A stretch of DNA of 64,000 nt from Serpula lacrymans var. lacrymans S7.9 (GCF_000218685.1 NW_006763302.1:1419578-1483577), one strand, 5' to 3'. Numbered from the stretch's first letter, positions 1 through 10,450 are shown. The notes: a model not told the origin generated them from the letters alone. Numbers and translations are program-made.

Positions 1-3000
1 GAACCCACATGGTGGTACCCGACGCACTCTCAAGAAGACCTGATTTATATGTCAAAACAGAAGGAGATGACAATGACACACCAATGATACCCACCTCGGC
101 GTTCCTGTACCACACACGAACAATTAAAAACACAGTCGAGCAAGCCATGCTCATGAACAATAATTATCCAGGAAGAACGAAGAAAGATGATTGGAGAAAA
201 GAAGGACAGTTCTTTTATTGGAATAAATTACTGATTGATGAAGTAGAAGAACAAAAGACGATCATCATAGATCACCACGATTCCCTGGTCCGCAGACACC
301 CAGGAAGGCTCAAAACCTACCAGTTGATCAAAAAGGCCTATTGGTGGCCAGGAATGATGGAACAAGTGGAAGAATACGTGAAAGGATGCGCAACCTGTCA
401 ACAAGCGAAAGTGAACATGCATCCCACCACTGTACCATTAATCCCAAACCAGACCCCAAAGACCACCGAACCGATGAAGTACCTATCTGTAGACTTCATA
501 ACCGATTTCCCAGAATCTTTAGGATACGACAGTATAATGGTCATGGTAGACGTAGACCAAGGACTTAGTAAGGGGGTAATCCTCTCACCTTGTCATAAAA
601 CCATCGACGCACTCAAAACCGCACGAATCTTTCACAATTCCATCTTCAAACGATTCAGATTACATGATAAACTCATATCCGACAGGGGACCACAGTTTGC
701 CTCTGAAGTATCCAAAGAACTCCACAAACTCCTGAATATTGAAACCGCACTCTCCTTGGCGTATCATCCTCAGACGGATGGACAAACAGAAAGATCCAAT
801 CAAGAACTGGAGATCTACCTCCACAAACAACCAATCACCATTTTACCTCCTCATGGGATATGAACCCCGAGGAATCCCGACTAAACACAGATCCACGAAT
901 ATCCCATCAGTGGAAAAATGATTATGCGAACTGCTTAGAGCAAGGGAAAACACCCTAAAAGCACACGAACTTGCGAGAAGCAAAATGATGAAACAAAACA
1001 ATGGAAAGTTCACACGATTCTCCTAAGGACAAAAGGTGAGGTTAGAGAACACCAACCTACGAGAAAAAGCTACCGAATACAAGAAGTTCAACATGAAATG
1101 CATCGGACCTTTCTGCATCCAAGAAAAGATTTCCCCGATGAACTACCGACTATCACTGCCTCCCCATTGGAGGATACACAATGTTTTCCATGCATCCCTT
1201 CTCACGCCGTATACGGAAACCAACACTCACGGCCCAAACTTTATCCGACCACCACCTGACCTGATTAACAAAGAAGAGGAATACGAAGTAGAAAGTATTC
1301 TTAGACACAAACCCTGGAAATGCAGGCGCCGCTACCTGATTAAATGGCGCCATTACCCTCATCCCAAAAACTCATGGGAACCGGTGTCATGCACCAAAAT
1401 TGATTGGTAGCATGGACAGGTGTCAATAACGAAGCGAATGTTCAAAAAGACTTGCCTTTGCGCCACACAGGCACAGTACCACGTGGAATAGTAATTAATA
1501 TTGCCTGTTTTGAACTTGTGGCTGATCAGCACCACCTCTATCAGGCAATCTAGTCATGCTCACCTTTGCTTTTCCATCCGGTACTTTCCATGTTTCGGCA
1601 TTTCGGCAAATTTTTGCGTCGCCACTGGCTACACATTGCATTGCGCCCTCGCTTTTGTCGTTTCCCTTACTCCCCTTCCTTTGCCTAGCCCCACCATGGG
1701 CCCCTTCCTCTCCTTTTTATTCTCACCTGATGGTTGTTTCTGGATCCCCATTCTAATCCACTTTTTTGTCACCTCCACCCTCCTCCTCCTCATATTATTT
1801 GCACCCCCACCATTTCTGATGTCACCACTTCCTATCTGCTTCCGTCGCCAATCCGTTGACTACCACGTGCCACTGCTGATATCAGCAAAGCCCCGGCGGC
1901 CAGTCCAAATAGGGCAACAGGTCCATCTTCATGACGTCGATCTGCCATCATATACTATCAAAACATCGGTCGCTCGTCTTGCCTGGTTGGAGCGTGGGTG
2001 GGTAGTTTTTGAGCTAGAGAAGGTTTATCCCCTTGCGTTGCCCATGTTCATTGCTGTCCCATTTACTTGGGTACACTTATCTTTTGTCCATTGTCTTCAC
2101 TACAGCTACACCTACCACACGCTGCCTGGGACTCACTTGTTCCAAATTGGAACTACTCCTCTCCCTCCCTCATTTGATCAGGTGGTCCAACACAACCAGT
2201 CCATTGGTAAGGCCATGGAACTGTCGGATTTGGACTAGGTGGTGGACCGGTGGCTCCAGTTTCTTTTTCTTCAGCAGAACATTCATTTACAGTGCAATTA
2301 TTTTTGATTTTTGAATCATTTTTATGGACACATATTTTTTTAGAATGCCTGACTGACAATAAAGGAACTGTGTTGATACTGATAGTGTTTTGCCTTGCCC
2401 TTTTTTTACTGCATCTTCCCATGACATCATGATTTTCTTGCTCTCTTTTTGCTATTGGACTTTACTTTATGGCTGTACAAACCTGTGACATTACTCACAG
2501 CATTCATTGTTCTATCCCTTTCTTTCCCTTATTTTGATGATCTTATCCTGTAGCAACTACGCAGGATTTGATAGCGTACATTCCTTCCTTCATGTTCTTT
2601 CTCATTCTTTTTGCGCAGCTATACTGTGTATAGCCTACTTTTCTTTTCACTATATAAACCCCTGTATTTTACCTTGTAAAAACAACAAAGAACTCCAATC
2701 CAGACTTCTTCTCTAATCTCAAGTTCACTACTCTTCTACTTGTGATCCAGTGTGGTCACAACACTTCCCACTGCTACCACTGTTAATTGCTGTCACCGTC
2801 ACTTCCAACAAGTCATTGTCATCCCTTTCAATTAGAGTTCTTCTGAGCACTACAGTCTGTGCATCAGGAGCCTGCTATCACTGGGAACCTCGTCACCTCG
2901 TCACCCTTGTCGTTCTCAAACCTACCTTGTGCTACAATTAGCAAGGCAGTGCTTGTCTATACTCACCACAAAGCCCCCTATCTTTCTGTATTCCAACTAT

Positions 3001-3267
3001 CCCTCCTCCTCAAAACCCACACCCATACATCTCTGGGTTTTACTTTGAAGGATCTTTATACGTACCACCCCACGAACAACCAGACCACTCCACTGTTCTA
3101 GGAGGCAAAGCCCATAAACAAGTTCCGTGGAATCTGGGAGGATTGTGTGTTAGTTTGTTTTGTGTGTGGTTTTCTAACAGCAATTCTCATCATCGACACC
3201 AGAAGAACACTTAACCAATGCTGTGGAGATACTGGAAGCCTATAAGAAGGACCACAAGCTGCGTTGA
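1..3267 (+). pseudogene. Ty3/Gypsy chromovirus pol, 3' part (RNase H end, integrase, chromodomain), broken
   Basis: This is the C-terminal half of a retrotransposon polyprotein; its 5' part lies left of the window. The first residues, ending DALSRRPDL, are the typical end of RNase H. An HHCC zinc-binding region follows (HH near 270-300, CATC near 390), then the integrase core with DFITDFP, DRGPQFAS and HPQTDGQTERSNQE. Reading moves from one frame to another near 815-830, where about 30 codons before SPFYLLMGYEPR are missing. In the second frame there are in-frame stops at 919-921 (TGA) and 1024-1026 (TAA). A chromodomain starts near 1290 (EYEVESIL, YLIKWRHYP, NSWEP). Its last helix, TPEEHLTNAVEILEAYKK, is found only after a 1.8 kb insertion and ends at a stop at 3265-3267. 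Identity of the family is firm; the element is inactive. Confidence 0.9.
1386..3190 (+). mobile_element. 1.8 kb dispersed repeat, copy A (LTR-like or non-autonomous element)
   Basis: This block interrupts the chromodomain coding sequence and is repeated at 10451-12120. It has promoter-like and end-like signals on the plus strand: AATAAA near 2360, a TATATAAA box at 2651-2658, and a tail ending TTTCTAACA near 3178. This resembles a long LTR with U3, R and U5 parts. I cannot find convincing TG...CA ends with matching target duplications. If the insertion is removed at TCAT, flanking TCAT copies lie at about 1386 and 3185. The plus-strand ORF 1501-2238 inside it has no recognisable domain and is not conserved in copy B, so I do not call a gene. 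Exact ends are uncertain by about 10 bases. Confidence 0.7.
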
Positions 3268-3317
3268 AGAGACAATCACCCCACTTCCAACAAGCCTCTG
3301 TCTCTCAACACAAAAAC

Positions 3318-4601
3318 ATGTCCACTTCTAACTCCACCGGCTTCCCTATCACCACCTACTCGATACCCAGCGACGCCGACCTGCTAGCCAACGAACGAGT
3401 GTCTTTTGCCCATGGGCAACGACACAACCAAGCCAACGTCACTGATACCATAGAGCTAATGTCAGCAAAAGTCATCTATACCTATCTCTTTTACGAGACC
3501 GAAAAACGCTGCCCCCATGCGTATTACGCTCTTTCTTCCATGCATACCTTCCTTGCCATAGACCTCGTAGCTGACGAACTCCTAAAAGCCATAGACTCAA
3601 TACATTCGTTGGAAAGTGAGCATTCGCAGCTCAACAGTCAGGACTCGAGTATCTGTCGGGCACTCTGGATGAAAAAGTTAGTTTTGGAGTCTTTGGAACA
3701 ACACTTGAGGATGAGCTCCTTGAATGGGCAGATGGACTTGGCAAAGGAATATTTGGAATCAGACGGGAGGACATTGCTAAACAAAGCTCGCACGCGGATA
3801 GAGTGAGATGGTTGTACGAGTACTCCTCCGCCCGGTTTGTCCCTCCGGTCCCCGTCGCACCCAGACCAGACCAGTGTTACCCCGGAGCGCACTTACCACA
3901 TTGTCACCCATCAACCTCCACCCATCCCGTCGGAGGAAAAATATATTCCCACCGTCCCAACCAGCCTGATCTCACAAGAGTCGAGCCACTCCAGTCCCCG
4001 TTCCATTGGGTCGAACCCAAAACCACCATCTCCCCCATCATCTCCACCTCAACCAGTGCCAAACGCCCAAACCCGGAGCCTGACAAACCAACGAGGAGCC
4101 TGACACGGCCGGCAAGAGGTGATACTCCAGATCCCCACCACCAGAACTCCATCGAAGCGGCAGTCTTGTATGTCAAAGGGAAAGAAAGACAGTCCGCCTG
4201 GCGCAATGCACAGGCCTGAAACTGGCTCTCCCTCTAACCCAATCAATGTAGACAACGACACAGCCATGATTGATCAGTTGTATGCAGGAACGTACGACCT
4301 GGGAGATGATGATCCAACCACTCCCCAATCCGACACCTCTTCTAATACCCAACAAAGATACCACAAAGGTGTTCGTAACAACGCTCCATACTGCCAAAAC
4401 TGCGGTTGGAGTGATCATTGCACATACTATTGCGAAGCCTACTATTGTCCCGACTGTGACCGTCGTGCACCGGGACATAGTTTCAATTGGTGTCCCATGC
4501 GCAGGGAAGACGAGGATAGGATCCTGATGGAAGGATTACATGGAGATGTCAGCTACAATGACAGTTACAATATGGACGGCGAAGGTACCGAATTTTGGTG
4601 A
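3318..4601 (+). pseudogene. Extra 3' ORF of the Gypsy element with CCHC-like zinc-binding cluster
   Basis: This ORF lies between pol and the 3' LTR of the plus-strand element. Reading one frame from the ATG at 3318 gives about 430 codons interrupted by two TGA stops (3804-3806 and 4101-4103). The N-terminal third is helical and soluble. The middle is Pro/Ser-rich. The C-terminus carries a cysteine-histidine cluster (CQNCGW, CEAYYCPDC, APGH, WCP) resembling doubled zinc knuckles. A third ORF downstream of integrase is unusual for Gypsy elements. By its zinc cluster it probably binds nucleic acid, which is inference. Both stops could arise from CGA by C-to-T change. Confidence 0.65.
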
Positions 4602-4625
4602 AACTCGGAGCAAGTAAGGGGGTAA

Positions 4626-5041
4626 TGTTACGATCTCTATTGGACATTTAAGGACTACTCATTTCTTTTTACTCATCGGTTATACCATCAGACCGATGAC
4701 TCATTTCCTTCACGTACACTTCCGTTCCTCTTGCATTCACAGTACCTATTATAGTACTTAGTCCTCAACAGACGGACCTGCCCTAGATAGGACCTAACTC
4801 CTATCACCAATTCCTTTTCATTATAAATACCATGTAACAAGCATTAGTATTCTCTAATACGATTCTACGCAGTTTACGCTTACAAAGCTAGACTCCCAAG
4901 ATCAGACTTCTACTCAGAAGAAGACCAACTCTCATTGGAAAACCTCCACTCAGAACTACGCTCTCGAACTTGTCTTCAGATAAGTCTCTTTATAAAACCT
5001 CGACAAATCCTCAGACTTTGTTAAGCACTTCGTGCGTAACA
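4626..5041 (+). repeat. 3' LTR of the plus-strand Gypsy element (416 bp)
   Basis: The repeat starts TGTTACGATC and ends GTGCGTAACA, so it has the inverted TGTTACG/CGTAACA ends usual for fungal Gypsy LTRs. It is preceded by a purine-rich tract (GTAAGGGGGTAA), the expected polypurine tract. A TATAAA box lies at 4822-4827. Its right edge falls exactly inside the RNase H codons of the neighbouring minus-strand element, which marks the insertion site. The matching 5' LTR and target duplication are outside the window. Confidence 0.85.
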
Positions 5042-6409
5042 GCTCCTAGAATATAATTGCTACTATCCGCTTCTACTCGGTATTGACCATTATTGGTCGG
5101 GAGTGCTAATACGGGGGTTGAACTGATTCTCTTTTTAATCTCTTCAAATGCTTCTTTTTGTTCTTTACCCCATACAAACTCTTCTTTACCGGTTAGTTTA
5201 GTAAGCGGTTTTGCTATTAATCCAAATCCTTCAATAAATCTCCTATAGAAGTTTACAAATCCTAAAAAGGCTTGTACTTGTTTCTTTGTTGTACATTCCG
5301 GCCAATCTAGAATTCCTTTCACTTTCACCGGGTCCATGCGGATTTTGTTTTCCGAGATAATTAGTCCCAGATATTCTGTTTCTGTTTCTTCAAAATCACA
5401 TTTTTCCGGTTTTAGATATAGGTGATGTTCTCTAAGAATTTGAAGTACATAACTAACGGTTTGAACAAGCCACGATTGGTTTTGAAAGCAGCTTTGTGTT
5501 CGTCTCCTTCCTTGGTTCAAATGTTATTGTATCCCCATCTGATATCCAGTTTTATGAAGTATTTGGCGCCTCTGAGCTTGTCTACAAGTTCATTAATCAG
5601 AGGTAGTGGATATCTGTTTTTGATGGTGATTTTGTTTAACTTTCAATAATCTTGTACGGGTCGGAGTTTACCGTCTTTCTTTTTGATAAAGAAGAAAGGA
5701 GAAGCAATTGGAGATTTACTGGGTCTGATGCATCCTGAGTCTAAGTTCTCTTTTAGGAATGCATCTAACTGTTCTTGTTCTCCTAATGCTAAAGGATAAA
5801 CTTTACAGTCTATCGTGTGATCACCTGGTATCAGCTCAATCACGTGGTCCCATTGTCTTCTCTCAGGAAGGGCGTTGAATTCCTTTTTATCAAAGACATC
5901 TTTAAAGTCATGAAGGTGTTTTGGTACTATTCCTTCAAAGCCTCCTGTTTTTTGATCTTTTCCTGCTGCTTTAGCAAGTTGTTGGGCTGTTGTGCCGTGA
6001 GCGCGGATATGATGCATTACGTCAGGAATGGATGTGTCTTTGACATTTAAGAAAAAAATTGAATTGGATGATTGTATCCCCCTCCTTAAGATTGACCTCA
6101 GGGCAATACGTCTCAAAATCTTCTTCAGGATCGAAAAATCTTACCATCATGTTGCAGTCTGATGGACATCTGTTGAAGTCTAATTTTGACGAGTTCCAGT
6201 CTATTGTGGGATTGTGCTTTTTTAACCATTCGTGGCCTAAAAACATCCTATCAGTTCCAAGGTTGGTAACCGCCAGTTGGAGTCTTTTGGCGTGGTTATT
6301 AATCTCCACTAATAGTTCTACGAATTCTTTAATACTGCCGTCTCGGTTAAGAGTGCCGTCAACATTATAGACTGGAATTGGTCTAGGGATTCTTTGCCTT
6401 TCATATCCC
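5042..6409 (-). pseudogene. Second Ty3/Gypsy pol fragment (protease, partial reverse transcriptase, start of RNase H)
   Basis: Reading leftwards from 6409, an aspartic-protease-like region comes first (TNLGTDRMFLGHEWL, HNPTIDW). Next is the RT N-terminal region (LDSGCIRPSKSPIASPFFF, KKKDGKLRPVQDY), then [12 protein letters not shown] and [10 protein letters not shown]. The RT connection follows (LKPEKCDF, FLGFVNFYRRFIEGF), and the start of RNase H (EADSSNYILGA). Lesions are a frame change at an A7 run (6052-6058), TGA stops at 5643-5645 and 5517-5519, and a deletion near 5450. That deletion removes the whole palm segment that should carry the Y-x-D-D catalytic motif. The left end is cut by the plus-strand LTR and the right end by another LTR. 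It differs in sequence from the pol at 6805-9477, so it is another family. Confidence 0.88.
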
Positions 6410-6793
6410 TGTAACAACCAAGAGTGATTTACTCTGGCGCACTCAGAACACACTATAAAGAAGATGAAGTTGGGGAGTGGTCACCCCTTAGGCTGCAGTG
6501 AGTTAGTTGGTATACAACAGGAGGACTCGCTGAGGAGTCTTCTGGATCTATTGGGGTATACTACTACAGGTTTGTCTGTACATGTGTACTATACAGTTGA
6601 TGAAGGCAGTGGCTGATGATGTCATAGGGCCTAGCCCGTATGGCCAGCTCCACTGCGTGAGAGAGTTGAATCTAAAAATAAGAGAAAGGCAACGCGGCGC
6701 GGGAAAGGGGAAATGCCGCATGGCACTTAAAGTATAGAGTTGAAGCAGAGAATAAAAAGAAAGGAAATGTCCGGAAATTGTGTTATCGTAACA
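6410..6793 (-). repeat. 3' LTR (384 bp) of the minus-strand Gypsy element
   Basis: On the minus strand it begins TGTTACGATAAC and ends GTTGTTACA. A second copy of the family is at 12187-12601. Just before its start on the minus strand lies the polypurine tract AGAAGTGGGGTAG (6794-6806), directly after the pol stop codon. This identifies it as the 3' LTR of the pol at 6805-9477. The five bases outside it (ATCCC at 6405-6409) abut protease codons of the second Gypsy element, so this element inserted into that one. Confidence 0.85.
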
Positions 6794-6804
6794 CTACCCC
6801 ACTT

Positions 6805-9477
6805 CTAAGGCTCGACTTTCAGGCGAGACCAAATGTTGGAGGTAATGGTGAAATTTTCGGGCATAGGTTGAAAAAGGGAATTAAAAAGTTTTGAATCCAT
6901 GCCTCTAAGCTTCCTGGGAGCTGAGGGATTCTTAGAATAAAATTCGCAAACAGTGTCGCGGGAGTTTTCCAGATGGGTTTTTGGTTCCCACGTTCTGTCC
7001 TCGTCTCCATAGCCCTTCTATAGGACCAGGAACTCTAATTTTCCACGCTTCAAGCGTGCGTCTACTACTCATTTGACCTTGAAATCTTCTTCACCTTCCT
7101 GGGTGACTACAACCGGTCCGGGCCGGTCTACACGCTGTCCAGGCAGCGGTCCTTTGTAGGGTTTCACACGGCTAATATTGACCGTGGGTACTACCCTCAT
7201 TTGTTTTGGGAGTTCCAGCTCCACTGCGTTGGGTTTGACTTCCTTAATCCGGTAAGGGCCAATCCATTTTTTGGTCAGTTTTCTGGACTGCCGATCTTTT
7301 AATTTTAGATGGTCGGTGTCTAACCAGACCAGGTCACCGACCTTGTAATCAGGGGCCTTAGAGCGTCTACGCTCTGCCCTGTCTTTCATCTGCTCTGCAG
7401 TTTTAAATAGCGCCTTGCGCGTTTCATCTAAGACAGATTTCATGTCTTTTGCCATGTTCCCAGCAGCCTCGTTTTTGCTTTTGCCAGGTTTTACACCCAT
7501 TCTAGGGAGGTACGATCTAGTAACCTCGAATGGTGCCTTTCCTGTAGCCGACAACTGTTTGACATTGTATGAGAACTGGGCTATCTTCAGCCACTTAGCC
7601 CAATCCGTCTGCCTGTCATTAATAAATATGCGGAGGTACTGTTTCAACTCCTGGTTGAGTCTCTCCATTTGTCCATCAGTTTGCGGATGGAATGCTGTTG
7701 ATAATTTAGGTTTGATGCCCAGCATCCGGCATAATTCTTTCGTAAATTTGCTAGCAAATTGCGGTCCTCTATTGGAGATCACCGTCTCTGGTAACCCATG
7801 GATGGACCATACAAAATCTTTAAATAAATCTGCTGTACCGGCGGCGGTAATGGTTTTGTTGGTAGGTATAAAAACCACTTCCTTGGAGAAGCAATCTACT
7901 ACTACCATTACTGAGTCATACCCGTTGACTCGAGCAGATCCGTCGTGAAATCAACCGATATATCCTGCCAGGGTCCAGCTGGTATCGGGTTCAGCATGAG
8001 TTTACCGGCAGGCGGTTGGTGAGAGTGCTTGGCCATGGCACATCTTAGACAGGATTTTACGTATTCCTGTACGTCTTTGACCATGCCAGGCCACATGTAA
8101 TTTCTGGAGATCAACTCCATTGTTTGTTGCCATCCAGGGTGCCCAGCCACTGGAGTGTCATGATGTCTATCTATTGCCTTGACTCTTGCGGACTCAGGCA
8201 CATAAATTTTGCTTTTAAAATAGAAGAGCCCGTCTTCCCATAAATAATTTTCATTGCCATCAAGGCGCGCCTTCTCTTCTGAGGAAATGTCTTTCTTGAA
8301 GACTTCTACAAGATCGGAATCTTGCCCGATTCTAATATTGGCGACCTTTGATTGATCTATCAAGGTAACACCTTTGTTGTCATCTTTGATGCCGTTGGGA
8401 TGATCCTCTCTTCTGGATAAAGCATCTGCTTTCCCCATTGAGCTTCCAGGCTTATGAATTAATTTATAATTAAACCTTGACAAGTACACCGCGTAGTGGG
8501 CCTGTCTTTGGTTCAAGTCTCGGGCCGTCATAAAGTACTCTAGGTTTTTATGATCGGTCCAAATTTTGAATTGGTGTCTAGCACCTTCTAAGTAGTGCCG
8601 CCAGTGCTCTAGAGCTCTAATGATGGCCAGCATCTCTTTGTCGTAAATTTGATAGTTGCGCTCTGTAGGCGACAAACTATGCAATAAATAGGCACAAGGC
8701 CTCCAAAGATTGTCAGGGCATTTGATTGATAGAACAGCCCCAGTAGCAAAATCAGAAGAGTCGGTTTCTAGCCGGAACTCTTTATCTAATTCTGGAAATG
8801 CTAATATGGGCGCTGTTGTGAATGCCTGTTTAAGCTTATCAAAAGCTTCTTGTTCTTTGGCGCCCCAATGCCAGACAATGTCCTTTTTTGTGAGATTGTT
8901 CAACGGTCTCGTGATTTTTGCGAAGTTTTCAATAAACCTTCGGTAGAAATTGCCTAAGCCAAGAAAGGCCCTAACTCCTTTGACACAAGTAGGTCCTGGC
9001 CATTCCAAAATAGCTTGAACTTTCTCAGGGTTCATCCTGATTCCGTTCTGGCCTATGATCATACCGAGGAAGTCTACTTCCTTCACTTTAAAATTACATT
9101 TTTTGGGTTTGATGAATAGGTCCCATTCCTGTAAGCGGCGAAGAACTTCTTGCATGATCTTGTCATGCTCAGCCTCATCATCCGACTTTGTAAATATTAA
9201 TAAATTGTCAATGTAAATGACGACACAGTTTTCCATATCCACAAAGATCTTGTTCATCATGCTCTGAAAGGTCGCCGGTGAATTGGTCAACCCAAAGAAC
9301 ATAACAAGGGGTTCGAAAGATCCTCGGTGGCACGTGAACGCGGCCTTCCAAGCATCTTCTTCTTTGATTCGTACATTATTGTATCCCCATCTGAGATCCA
9401 TCTTTGTTAGGATCCTGGCGCCAGCCAAATTGTCCACTAGCTGACTAATCAAAGGTAGCGGATACGCATTTTTAAGG
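6805..9477 (-). pseudogene. Third Ty3/Gypsy chromovirus pol (RT from mid-palm, RNase H, integrase, chromodomain), near-complete but broken
   Basis: Minus-strand reading starts abruptly at KNAYPLPLISQLVDNL. It continues through RT (KMDLRWGYNN, FGLTNSPATFQ), RNase H (IWTDHKNLEYF, KADALSRRED), the integrase zinc region (RHHDTPVAGHPG, CLRCAMAK) and the integrase core (SNRGPQFASKF, HPQTDGQMERLNQE). After these come a linker (YKVGDLVWLD) and a chromodomain ending near 6895 (GDEDRTWEP). The RT active site reads YIDN where YxDD is expected. A one-base deletion near 7930 separates RT-RNase H from integrase. Two stops lie before and within the chromodomain (near 7066 and 7022); the second sits where the conserved Trp of the core is expected. 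RT fingers and protease are missing, replaced by unrelated sequence right of 9477. Longest intact frame is 514 codons. Confidence 0.92.
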
Positions 9478-9497
9478 CTTGCTGCCTTTTGCTGGGG

Positions 9498-9758
9498 TTA
9501 ATCCTTGTCCTTAATCCACTTGGGCATTTTACAGTTGGCCAACACCCATTTGTGCGTGTAGGGCATTTGTCCCAATTTTGCATATTTTTGTACCTCGGCC
9601 ACAAGGGCTTTAGCCCGCTTATATTGTGCCCAGGAACCTTTCTTTTGCACGGCATGGAAGATGTTATCCATCTCTTTGATGGTGTACTCCCTCTCCCCTA
9701 CGGAAATGCGCCCAAAGGGAGGCAGGCACTGCTCAAGGGCAGCCTTGGCTCCCAGCAA
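9498..9758 (-). CDS. Unknown ORF, 86 codons, probable fragment of a transposable-element protein
   Basis: I do not recognise this family. The frame encodes a compact, mostly helical segment rich in Lys and aromatic residues (KEMDNIFHAVQKKG, YKRAKALVAEVQKYA, HKWVLANCKMPKWIKD). It looks like real coding sequence rather than a shadow frame because composition is balanced and Trp/His/Cys are spaced. It ends a few bases before the truncated RT of the third Gypsy element, so it belongs to whatever replaced the RT N-terminus. It could be a gag or transposase fragment. No start codon is certain. Confidence 0.4.
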   Translation of the reverse strand: MLGAKAALEQCLPPFGRISVGEREYTIKEMDNIFHAVQKKGSWAQYKRAKALVAEVQKYAKLGQMPYTHKWVLANCKMPKWIKDKD

Positions 9759-10057
9759 GCTTCATCTCCCACAACCCCTGGTACAGGATCACGCATCCCT
9801 TGTCCAGGTGTTTGATGAACATTCCACCCCTAATATGGAGGCTGGGGAGAGCACATTGGAAGTACTTGTCCTATTTGTCATCCTCCTTGAGGTCCCCGGC
9901 ATAGTGGTCCCCAGGAGGAGACGCTATGGAGTTCCAGAACTTGCCTACTGGCACTGTCTCATTATTTTGGATGACAGCCCTACTTGAGTAGGGGTGGCCG
10001 TCTCCTCAGCTGTGGGCTCGGGCTCAGCACCCGCTTTGCCCTTCCCCTTGTATGACA

Positions 10058-10387
10058 CTATGCTAGGCGGTTGATATGGAGGGGCTGGGCTGGTGGTGCA
10101 GCCAGTGCGAGCATTGGGGCAGGAGCAGGCATTGTTACTGTTATAGCAGATGCCTGTGCCTGCATGGTCAGAGTGATCTCCTGCTTCTCCAGTGCAGAAA
10201 CCTGTGCCTTTGCCTTTGCCTCTGCATCCTCGAGATTGTTACATGTCTCTTCCAGTATGTGATGACAGTTGTTGAAGTGAGCTTCATGCTCTTCTCTTGC
10301 ACAATAGTGGGATGGGCTACCAGAGTAGCCACCCTTGCCAAAATGGTGTTGGTAGCTACTGCACACATCACAGTTGCATGTGTGCAA
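10058..10387 (-). CDS. Unknown ORF, 109 codons, Cys/His-rich start and coiled-coil middle
   Basis: The frame starts with a Cys/His-rich segment (CNCDVC, HYCAREEHEAH, CHH) that could bind a metal. A predicted coiled coil follows (ILEETCNNLEDAEAKAKAQ), then an Ala/Pro-rich tail. A further short stretch in another frame (about 9980-10055, KGKGKAGAEPEPTAEE) and the ORF at 9498-9758 lie downstream on the same strand. The three may be parts of one decayed protein about 290 codons long. It stands beside repeat copy B but is absent next to copy A. Function is unknown; a transposable-element accessory protein is a guess. Confidence 0.4.
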   Translation of the reverse strand: MHTCNCDVCSSYQHHFGKGGYSGSPSHYCAREEHEAHFNNCHHILEETCNNLEDAEAKAKAQVSALEKQEITLTMQAQASAITVTMPAPAPMLALAAPPAQPLHINRLA

Positions 10388-10450
10388 AATAGCACCAGTG
10401 AACTCTATAAAAGTCCACTCAGGGGCACCGCACTGACATGTGTGGCATTA

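Noticed and set aside
228..422. Minus-strand ORF over the integrase zinc region
   Set aside because: Shadow frame of the pol coding sequence.
1501..2238. 245-codon plus ORF inside repeat copy A
   Set aside because: Not kept open in copy B, no domain, low-complexity hydrophobic composition; likely chance.
7415..7948. 177-codon plus ORF over integrase
   Set aside because: Antisense shadow of the minus-strand integrase, which has clear motifs.
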